A DNA stretch of 64,000 bases from Favolaschia claudopus (taxonomy: Eukaryota; Basidiomycota; Agaricomycetes; Agaricales; Mycenaceae): the NCBI GenBank assembly GCA_037176885.1, contig JAWWNJ010000122.1, positions 1-64,000 of the forward strand, written 5' to 3'. The translations under genes and the position numbers were made by a program. This document shows, in pieces, positions 55,379 to 64,000 of this stretch; position 1 is the first letter of the stretch, and the number at the start of each line of letters is the position of its first letter. Below the pieces are notes generated by a model that had not been told where the DNA came from, searched no databases, and saw only the letters and a list, made by a program, of their open reading frames with translations.

Positions 55379-57120
55379 GATCCGGACGAGTCACAACGAA
55401 TTAGGTGGAGAGTTTACGACTTCATTACACGTCGGAAGCATGAAATCACAGAGGTGTAGGACACTAGAGGGCTTTCGTAGAGTCGGTAGACGTAGATGTA
55501 GTAGATACTATCATTCTGGACTGTTTTCACCAGGCGAAGCGACCAATGCGAAAAATGATGTCATCATTTTTGACTTGCTCTGTCCCACCATCTCCGCCAG
55601 CACCAGCAAGTGTCGTTCTGCACCGTCTCTTCCCTCCATGTGCATTGCGCGGCTGCCAGTGACGGTCCCTACTCCGTCTTTTGCTTGTCAGTGCGACTAG
55701 AGACTCAAACTCAGCGCGCCAGTCACTTCGTTGTGGGGTAGACTCAGTTCAAGAAGATAGTCAGGAAAGTTGTAGGGCTTCTCCAACGGTGTCGTCGCCG
55801 AGCTCACGCATTGTTTCAGTCCAAATCCTGATTCCAACATGATTGATTTGGCTCAACTAGAAGCTACGGTGCCACATCCAGTCGTAAGTCTTGTATCACA
55901 TTTCCCAGTAATCTCTGCTCAGTCTCTATGCGATGTCTTGCTTTTCCTCCATCGTTTATACAGGGCGCGCAACCGCGCTGGTGCGTTGTTCACACATCTA
56001 TCTTGATCAATGTTACTGACTGAATCTGCACCTGCCAACTCCCACCTTCCCACTTCTCTACCAACACCAACACGACGAGCATCCCTCGAGTTCGCTGAAC
56101 CCCCGCCGCGAGCTGCATAGCGGCCCTCCTGACAACCTCGCAGTGTACTCGCTATTATGGAATGGGTCTGCCGACGCGCACGCTGCGTCAGCAATCAATT
56201 GTTTTCTATCCTGCGGTGCGTGCTTGATTGGTCTCCCGCACCCCGCCAACTCCCTTTCCTCCCAAGGACTTGCCAACACCATCCATCACAATACACTCTT
56301 CCCTTCCTCTTCTTTCTCCTCGCCGCCGCCGCCATCAACAAGGTCTGCAATCCCGCAAAAGCTCTTAATATTGTCTTTTGTACTTTTCTTCCTTTTTTGC
56401 TTCAAATACCTCGAAATCTCATGACATCCCAGGTTATGCTCCACCTCGCCAACCTCTTCACCCGCAGCAAACAGACCTCAACTCCACTCTCCGCCCTCCC
56501 AACCGCGCGTTTGCTGCGCGGCACGCACAAGTCTGCCTTTGGAACTGTGCCGTGGTGCGCCAACTGAGCATTTTGCGGCCCCTGCTAATTCCTCCTCTTC
56601 CGACAGTGCCTCCCACACATTCATCTCCACTCCGCCATCTTGCGTTCGCGACAGCAAGCATGCATGCGAGCTCAGTCTTCCTGGTTATCTCCTTCAGAAC
56701 ACTTTCTTCGGTGACATCCCATTTTCTTCGTCCCTTCTCTTGTATTGACATCTACCTTGCAGATTCTGTTGTGGTCGGGACTGCACTACCACTACAGAGG
56801 TGTGTGTCAGTCTTATTGTCTTCCCCTTTGGCTTACTGTATACCGCAGATTCCTCTCTTATTCTCTCGTCTGCACCATCCGCGATCCACATGAATTTCAA
56901 GGCGCACTTGACGCAATTTCAGTTGTGGATCGTGGCGGGGAGACAAGTTGGGGTGAGGGGAGCTCAAGGATGCGAGGCGATGGGCAATGGCGCGCGCACG
57001 CGCAGGAGCGGACGGGCGTGATGAGCGTGCTGGGTGTGCGATAATACAGGCACTGGTGTAGTAGAGTATCGGAATACATTATATTTGCGTTATATTTTAT
57101 ACAGCACGATGCTGGACGAT
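55379..57120 (+). other. 3' part of the Tnp2 element; possible third small gene
   Basis: ATG 55839 (MIDLAQLEATVPHPV) followed by GTAAGT, and downstream open segments such as HSGPPDNLAVYSLLWNGSAD (56115) and PGYAPPRQPLHPQQTDLNST (about 56431), could be exons of a third protein. I could not join them in frame, so no CDS is called. The DNA is pyrimidine-rich on the plus strand. Confidence 0.3.
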
Positions 57121-57326
57121 ACCGGGCGCTACAAAACGAAAAATCGAATTGATGGCGCTCTCAAAATTCTAGCGACTGGCATCGCTGGGTATCGCGTGGT
57201 GTCGGGAAGGCTGGCGAGATCTCAAATTAGGCAAAAATGAGGTTTTCCGTGCCTAAACGAGACCTGCCGATACCCGCCGATATCCTGGCGATACCAGCCG
57301 CGCCCGGTTTTTCACTGGGGTTCATA

Positions 57327-57631
57327 GAGAGACCGGTCGATCTGGTATTGATTTACCGGGATGCCAGAGACGTCACGTTTCTGTCATGTCATCTTGCTTA
57401 CATGATACCTCTCTCTTGCTAATTCCATCCTTTTGGCTGTCGTGGAGGTGTGATTTCGTTTAAGAAACTGCATATCATAGAGTAAAAACATTTCATGGGG
57501 CAGCAGGCCCGTCAAGACAATGAAATCGGACAGAGAGAAGTGTCGCGTAAGCAAGATGACAGCAGTACACGTGCCAGAAACGTGACGTCTCTGGCATTCC
57601 GGTAAATAAATACCAGATCGACCGGTCTCTC
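57327..57631. mobile_element. 305-bp MITE in the right terminus of the Tnp2 element
   Basis: Arms GAGAGACCGGTCGATCTGGT, inverted at both ends, match over about 85 bp. TA lies outside each end, within a larger palindrome GTTCATA/TATGAAC. The unbroken left terminus of the host element shows what the site looked like before insertion. Confidence 0.8.
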
Positions 57632-57682
57632 TATGAACGATTGTCTTCATACGAGAGATCGGTTACCGGTCTACCTTACTCA

Positions 57683-58000
57683 GCCTGTACTGTTTTATCC
57701 AAGAGGTGTCAGATCTCTGGATCTGGCCCACTCTGATGCGCACGTGTTTGACGTCGCTTGAAGGGGGGGCAAAATATTTATGTTTGGTTGGTCGTTGTCA
57801 TCAAAAGTGAGAACGAATACGCAAGCCCTAAGGCCTAAGTATCTAAATGTAATCTAAATGCGCTGTAATGCACGGTAATGGCTTATATGAGCCTTAATCC
57901 CCCATAATCCCAAGGGTAGATTATACGCGCTTGAATGGTCTACACCTATGCGCTATAATCCCCTTATTGATTATCGGCTTATGGCGGCTTGTACTGGCTT
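57683..58000. other. Target region of the hAT element; no gene
   Basis: 57820-57990 is built of words such as CCTAAGTATCTAAATG and GGCTTATATGAGCCTTAATC, a TTAAGG-type repeat like 6829-7260. It resumes at 62040 after the hAT insertion. Confidence 0.5.
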
Positions 58001-61000
58001 TAGGGTGGCGGGAAATAGGTCAGACGCCTGGTTGACGTGGGTAATATACATCAGGACCCCGCAGGGGTCCTATTTGACTTGTTTTACGTGAGTAAATTAG
58101 CGTCAAATAGATAGGGTCCGGGGCGGAGCCCCGGAAGAAATTTTGCTATTTTACCCTGGTTAAATAGGTCAAGAATGCTATTTTACTATGCTAATTTGCG
58201 CTATTTGACCGGTCAATTTGCCCCCCAACTACTCCACTGGTCTTCCTTTGGCGCTACCGAATCGGCGGCGGCTTTCAGACTGATTGCTACCCTCTCGCGG
58301 TCTTGTTCTTTCCCGCCTTCCGCAACCTCAGCGGTAGCTTCTGAGCCCTCCACGCTACTAGCCAAGATATGCAAGTATTGCTCGAGGTCAAACTCGGCGG
58401 CTAGATCAAATTGAGTTTTACCAGCAGTGCGAAGATCGGGCAAACCAGCGTTGAGCCAGGCTAGAGGATCTTTGACCTCATCATGAACTTCAAGCCTTTC
58501 CGGCTCAGTGTTTGCTTCCTCTGTATTTGCTGCGGCTTTCTCGACATGAGGCTTGCCGTGAATCGTGGCCTTGATGTCGCGCCAATTGACAGTCACAGGC
58601 TTTCTCGGTACCTGAATTGCAAGTCAGTAATCCCGCTCGTCCGAGTCTCTGAGAGATTCTGAGAAGCTCACATGCGACATGTCCATACGGTGGAAGCCAC
58701 GGATTGCCAGATAGTTGGAAACAGTGGAAACATCTTGCCGGTTACGATCCTTGGAATTCATCCAGGTGACTGTAGACATCGCCCTCTCATCTGGCATAGA
58801 AACTGGATTGGAAGAGAAAAGCTTGACACCAAGAGCCTGTGCGGCAGATCAGCAAGGTGAATCAAATCACAACACGGGTGCTCACGGCAAGTATATCTGA
58901 ATCCGGTTGACCAAGAAGAGACACCCACCATTCCCAGTTTGACTGGGTCGGCTTTCTCTTTCGATGAAAAGGTTCGGCCCCAGCGAGATAAGCCTCGAGT
59001 TGGGGTTTCAACACTTTGAGAGCTTCACTGGGAGTACGCTGTGCGATGTGAGGATTGATATCCTCCATGGCAGCTCGCGCCTGCTCAATGGTGCGAGTCG
59101 CCGAATACTCCTCACCGTATTCCTTCCGCAGTATCTCCATTAAGCTCAAGCCAACGCGTTCTATCAACGGTGCTGGTGGCTGCACGGCAGGTTGGCCGCT
59201 AGAGATTGAAATACGTATTGGCTGAACTGCCAGGGGATTCGGGGTGGACAATATAGAGGCTCCACGGTTATCTGACGAAGAGTTAGAGTTATCGCAACTG
59301 TAGGAAGTTAAGGACAGACCCGGATCTAATACAAATGCGGTAAAATAAGCATTTGACGAGTGCTTACTCTCAAATAGCTGAGAGAACCGGAAGTTGGCGA
59401 TGCTGCGAATGAGCTCCTTGACAGTTGTCTCGTATTTTGATTTCGGTCCAGCTTTGTCGTCCTTGGTGATGAGGTCGTTGAGCTGCGCGACCACGGCTAA
59501 CCAGTACTTGTAGACATCGGCGGGCGTGGTGTCTTTGCACTCCAGGCACTGAATCGCTCTCGCAAATGGCATCAGTACAGCACCGAGTCGAGTGAGATCT
59601 TGTTTGAATTTAAAGGTATCTTCTTCGTCGAGAAAATACCGTCGCAAGACCTGAATGAATATTAGCTTTGAGATAGCTAGACAGTCGGATGTGACATGAT
59701 CTTACTTCGCTATCAATTCCCAGCTCAGGATTGCGTACTATGCTAACGAAGGCCGGTATACCCTCCAAGACTGAATGCAGGCTCCAATAGATGGTGCCGA
59801 AACGTGTTTCTCCGACAGACTCAAGACCTTGAGCTATTTTCAGCTGCTTACGAGCATCATCAAACCAGTCCAGAGCATAACTCGATAAACTCATGAGCGC
59901 CAGCACTTCTCTCAAGCCGGCAATAGTCTGATAAGAACACATTAACAAGAGTTTCTTAGAGAAGTGGAAAGTCACTGGCACGTACGAGCTGAAAAGCAGG
60001 AATGTTACACAAATCCTTACATGCGTTGTGGAAATTGTGACACGCGTCAGCGAAATTAAGGATCCGAGGGTATTGAGCAACCGTCAATCAGTTACAAGAG
60101 CAGAAAAGCGGGACGGGCCGATTTTAAGGATCCACTAAAACAATACTGAGCAGTGCCGCAATAACAAGGTAAGTACATGGATCAAACGTACCTTGACAAA
60201 CAGTTCCTTGAAGTATTCCGCACTCTGACTGAGACGTGCGACATCATCAAGCTCAACGCAAAACGATTGGCGATGAATGGTAGTGACGTGAACGGATATG
60301 AATTTCTTTTTAACAAGTTTGCCCCCATCCGCACTGAGGGTGAGGTGTCGGCAGGTTGCCAAGTAGTCAAGGACCGCGACCCGCACGCTGGCGGCGTACG
60401 AGGGGGCCAACGAGTCTTCGAATTGGGTACGGCTGACAACATTGTAGGTCGGGTTAAGGGAATTAATCAATTTCTTGAATTCGTCGCGGCCAATCAAGCG
60501 CGGGCGAAGTCCGCAGCAAACAATGAGCTCGACGAGGGCATCATTGACCTTTTGATTGAGCTGTTTCCGCCCTTCGGTCTGATACTTCCCAAACGGACCC
60601 GCTGATTGAGAAGCCTCAGCTGCCGGCGGTTGTGAGGGCTGAGGGGTAGACTTCGATTTGGATGAAGAGGCAGAGGTGGAGGGGGAGGGCGGAGACCTTG
60701 ACGCGCTTCAGCGGCGGCGCGTCATTGGAACCTGAGGAGCCGTTGGGTTCAGATTCGTCGCGCTGCCGCTTAGACGGCAGACCCATTTGAGCATTCAATC
60801 GATCCAGAAGGCCGGGATCTTTTTGCTTGAGTTGTGCGATGGCCTCGGCAACGAGAGATCCGCTATCGATTGCAGCGAGCCAGCCGCAGCCCATAGCATG
60901 CCTGAGTATACGCTGCTTGTTACGGGGATACGCCCACGTTGTTCTGCAGCCCGCACTCGCAAGACATCGCACATGAATCTTTTCATCCTCATCTTTCCAC

Positions 61001-62031
61001 AGCTTCGAAATCTTGAGCAACAGTGGATCTATTTTCCTCCCCCCCGTGCGGTCATCATCCTCCTCAGGAATATCGACGTACAATGGATCCGAGCCGTTCC
61101 CGCCAAGTTTGGTCTCCGGCTTTTTGCCCGTGGGCTTCGGATCGCTATTGGCACCCTTCTTCGACTTCTTCTGCTTCCCCGGCACAACAGTACCAGTCAA
61201 AGTCGTCTGCTGCCCGTCCCGCGGCTTTGCGGTAGCAAGAGGAGCAGTGGTAGGAATCACTGCTGGAAGAGTGGGAAGCTGGATATGGAAGTATCAATTG
61301 ACGGAACGATGAAATGAAATCTATAAGGGCATACCGGTAGATTATGGGCCAAAATGACATTAGAGGCAGACAGTAACGCGCCGCTCAGCCATCTCTGCAA
61401 GCCGTGGCTTTGTGGATATCTTTCTAGCCAGAATTCCAGGATTGTCGGCAGGCTCTCAATTGCCGCCCCTCGAGAGGGAATGGGAAAACTCCCATCCTCC
61501 GCGCGTCTACCATTGGTGTACTGCCAGAAGGCGGTTTCCAGCTCTCTGTTTACTGCAGCCTCTTCGCCAGTCGAGGCAACCCATTCTGAATCAAGCGAGA
61601 AATGCAGAAGTTTATTGACTTGGTCCGCCGGTTGCTCGAGGGGTAGATCAGGGGGAAGCTGGGACAGATACAGCCTAAGAAGCTCTAGATTGTTTTTGTA
61701 TGACATAGTGCCAGTCGCGCAGAAATTCGCCGATGTAGACTTCGAAATAGGCCACGAAAAATTGTTGTCACAGTGCACCTGACCGTGACCCACGGTGAAT
61801 TGCCTTAATTGTACGATCCAAGTGTTACCGCGATCCTACCGTTGCAAATACCAGCAATTTTTGCGGAACAAGTCCTCTGAACCCCAGTGTATTGCGTCCT
61901 GGCTATTTGACTCTAATTGACCCTAATTTAATGCTGTTTTTCGGCCCTCTCAGTCCCCCGGTAAATTAGCCGCTAATTTACCGGGTAAATTTGCACATGT
62001 AAATTTCGGAGGCCTATTTCCCGCCACCCTA
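58001..62031. mobile_element. 4.0-kb hAT transposon
   Basis: Termini TAGGGTGGCGGGAAATAGG match inverted at 58001-58019 and 62013-62031. The 8-bp ACTGGCTT is directly repeated at 57993-58000 and 62032-62039. Subterminal regions repeat TATTTGACC and TAAATTAGC in both orientations and contain hairpins AGGACCCCGCAGGGGTCCT and CCGGGGCGGAGCCCCGG. An 8-bp duplication, AGGG ends and a BED/hATC transposase are all hAT features. Confidence 0.95.
58213..61706 (-). CDS. hAT family transposase (minus strand, multi-exon)
   Basis: The start MSYKNNLELLRLYLSQLPPD is ATG 61706. Exon 1 ends at 61335 and joins 61278 over a 56-bp intron (HNLP, LPTLPAVIP). A BED-type zinc finger follows: CLASAGCRTTWAYPRNKQRI then LRHAMGC. 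Next come the conserved IGRDEFKKLINSLNPTYNVV, the RNase H-like core entry LSADGGKLVKKKFISVHVTT, and NFADACHNFHNACKDLCNIP. Helical parts (FRFSQLFESKHSSNAYFTAF) lead to the hATC dimerisation motif: SNWEWWVSLLG, SMPDERAMSTVTWMNSKDRN and YLAIRGFHRMDMS. A C-terminal tail reaches 58213. One base is out of frame near 60690 (KRVK, then SPPSPSTSASSSKS). Several inner introns (for example ending 60191) are approximate. Apart from the shift it looks complete. Confidence 0.85.
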
Positions 62032-62039
62032 ACTGGCTT

Positions 62040-63254
62040 ACGAGCCGGTATAAGCAGTTCAGGATTTTTCCGACATGTGCGAGACATTCGGGGCAGGTTT
62101 TGGTGCTCAGAGCCCTTCGGACATCGATACCTTTCATTCTGCAGCTTCGGTTTGTTTTACCATAGCTAATTCACGCAGATTGGTTTTCCGATCATACTAC
62201 TGGGCCTTCAAAGGCGTAAAATTGCCGAAAAAGAAATCGAAAAGAGAGAGAAAGGGAGAGTTTTTGGAACTCAGGCTGGTGATTGCCCAGACAGTTCAGA
62301 GGATAAGTCTTGCTATTCAGGTTCACCACCAATGCAGAATGTCCACGAATGATACTCATTGAATTCCAATTTAAATACACATTAATACAGAAAGGCATAA
62401 GCTACATCCGCACACCGAAAAACAGACACAAGAATGCGGCAGAAAATGCGAAGGGGGGCAATGAGAATTCATCTAGATGAAAGAATCTGAATTTGAGGGT
62501 GCTGGGATGTGCTCAGCGAGCTTTGTGCCATTAATTGGGCAAGCGGAGGCATATGAGACGGATCAAACTAGATTGCAGCAATAAAACACACCTGACCCGC
62601 AAACTCATCTATTTCATTGGACCCCTCCATATTGAATTTTGGCCAGAAAACGTGCTCGCAGGGGTGCCGAATCCGATACAATTGCCAGCCTATTTCCGGG
62701 GCTGAAACACCGTGAAAAGAGAGAAATATTTGAAGGAGAAGTAGGGGTGAGTAGAGGTAGTGGTCTTGAGGACCGAAAGTGCCAGAAAGCGTGTAGAGAA
62801 GCAAGAGATGCGGGTGGATGGTGGAAGGGAGGTCAAGTGTGACATGACAGTAACGTCACACTTAGCATCCCCGCAAAGCCATTTTCAACGGCGTGTGCGA
62901 TGGCCGTGAAAATTTCGCAATTCTTTTAGACTAGGCTCATTTTTAGTAGCTTTACTATTGTGCGAGACCTTCTGGTGGAGGTAGGGGACTTGTGAGGCAA
63001 GAACAAGTGTTATCGGCCCTGGGTCCGAAGGTGGCTGTGTGACTTGACATGTCAAGTGGACCCAGGTCGGTTGGGTGACAGAATGTCACATAGTGTGACT
63101 CTCACCTTCCCACCGCCCAATCCGACCTGATCAATCGCCTTCAGGTCTGGAGGGTTTCCCCGGCACATTGTGGCCAGAATTTCTGTGCTCAAAGTAGTTG
63201 AATGAATGTATCTAGAGATTCTTCGGAGCAGATTTTCTCCCTTCTTTTCTCTCC
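62040..63254. other. No gene recognised
   Basis: Short frames only. 62830-62870 and 63070-63115 carry weakly inverted GTCACAC/TGACAT words that I did not accept as an element. Confidence 0.45.
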
Positions 63255-64000
63255 AATAAGCTTCGCAAACGGGGATCATGCTGCAGTGGAAAAAGGCACG
63301 GCGAGGGGACTGAAGGAGGCGAAGAAAGAGGCTTCGGTGAGGCAGCACTCGCTCGGAAGGAATTCGACGAGGCAATACTGTACATCGCGGCGTGGAACAC
63401 TCGCAAAATCATCGAAGCCGGAGGTCTTGAAGCTTGGAATCAATTGCCGCCATCGGAGCAGACGGCTCGCGACCGAGACCTTGTTCATCGACTTGTGAAG
63501 GAGCTCGGAGAAGCGGAATTCGACGCTCTCTCGGACGAGGAGCGCCGCTCGATCACCTTGTTCTTCTGGGGTGGGTGCTGCATGCATAAAGATCAAAACA
63601 GTTTCAAGGGCGGCAACACGGAGATGATGCAGGAGCACGCACGACTTGGACTCAGCCCACCCATCATACTCGCCAACAAGGCCAACGCAGCGGTCTTGAA
63701 ACGCGTTCTAGAGCCCGCCTCAACGGTTCCCGACGAGCTTACAGATCTAGAACAAGCTGCCTTCGAGGCGTCGACGCGTGGCGGAGTAAAGACTTGCGCA
63801 ATTGCCGGTGCTATATTCCACAACAAAGACGGGAAGATTGGTCAAGGTGACCGCCACGTCGACTTCTTTACGGCAAAAACTGGGAAGCCTCACCCGCGAT
63901 TCCCACCGACAAACCAGACGCGCTTCGGTAGCCACGGTCTTGCTGCCGCCGAGTTGATCAAATACCGCGAGCTATATCTGGAGGTCCCCACCTTAGAGGA
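63255..64000 (+). CDS. Uncharacterised agaricomycete family protein, N-terminal part, runs off the window
   Basis: A plus-strand frame is open from about 63255 to the last base (positions divisible by three start codons). It reads FGEAALARKEFDEAILYIAA, WNTRKII,  LPPSEQTARDRDLVHRLVKE and FDALSDEERRSITLFFWGGC. It continues CMHKDQNSFKGGNTEMMQEH, LGLSPPIILANKANAAVLKR, GGVKTCAIAGAIFHNKDGKI and FGSHGLAAAELIKYRELYLE. The CCMHKD-N--KGGN and RFGSHG-AAAELI blocks recur in a large, unnamed protein family I know only from agaricomycete genomes, usually several hundred residues longer. No ATG precedes the conserved part in this frame, so a 5' exon is missing; AATAAG at 63253 could be a splice acceptor. 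The repeat-rich setting suggests a mobile origin, which is inference. Confidence 0.6.

Larger units (their letters stand above)
49288..57673. mobile_element. 8.4-kb Tnp2-type DNA transposon
   Basis: A 42-bp perfect inverted repeat begins TAGACCGGTAACCGATCTCT at 49288 and ends at 57673. CCTTACTCA (9 bp) is directly repeated at 49279-49287 and 57674-57682. A second inverted block (CCCAGTGAAAAACCGGGCGC onward) continues the left terminus. On the right it is displaced by a 305-bp MITE. Subterminal DNA is rich in GGTATCG/CGATACC. Inside are a Tnp2-like transposase and a proline-rich partner, both plus strand. Tnp2 proteins belong to CMC (CACTA) elements, which normally have CACTR ends and 2-4-bp duplications; this one has neither. 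Confidence 0.9.

Noticed and set aside
62830..63115. MITE with GTCACAC-type inverted ends
   Set aside because: Matches are short, interrupted and without a target duplication.

Overview
The window is a transposon-dense stretch of a basidiomycete genome, most likely an agaricomycete. Genes have many short introns (about 42-60 bp, GT-AG, some with a perfect TACTAAC branch site). The mobile-element set is typical of mushroom-forming fungi: DIRS-like and chromodomain Ty3/Gypsy retroelements, a PIF/Harbinger-like element, a Tnp2-type element and a hAT element. No rRNA, CRISPR array or prokaryotic signal was seen. Exon models are from reading alone.

Layout. 1-2830: 3' part of a decayed DIRS-like retroelement ending in a split direct-repeat structure. 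2830-9580: no gene recognised, several MITEs. 9582-9670: tRNA-like sequence with a T-run. 10862-11997: aquaglyceroporin gene in seven exons. 13318-14405: remnant of a DNA cytosine methyltransferase. 15752-17766 (minus): end of a Gypsy pol gene followed by an unrecognised ORF. 17865-18650: a MITE split by a CACTG-ended MITE. 20291-21811 (minus) and 21812 onward (plus): two Gypsy gag copies joined head to head. The plus copy runs to 35208 and is broken by a 4.1-kb Harbinger-like element (22099-26222), by two TA-flanked MITEs (27779-28253 and 34254-34564), by several frameshifts and by one in-frame stop. 35741-44318: MITEs, including three nested levels, and almost no genes. 45212-47456: a chromodomain + SET gene resembling SUV39/Clr4 H3K9 methyltransferases. 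48650-49256: four-copy minisatellite. 49288-57673: 8.4-kb Tnp2-type transposon with 42-bp terminal inverted repeats and a 9-bp target duplication. 58001-62031: hAT element with an 8-bp duplication. From about 63255 to the end: an open gene of an uncharacterised agaricomycete family.

How the parts relate. The Harbinger-like element carries a transposase and a Myb/SANT-like partner in convergent orientation. The Tnp2 element carries its transposase and a proline-rich partner with an HMG-like tail. The Gypsy element encodes gag, a region of four tandem related domains, protease-RT-RNase H, integrase with a chromodomain-like tail, and an extra 3' ORF with its own TATA box. Deleting each insertion together with one target-site copy restores a continuous reading frame, so the insertion order can be read. 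The only likely host genes are the aquaporin and the SET gene; the SET gene lacks one base just before its catalytic motif.
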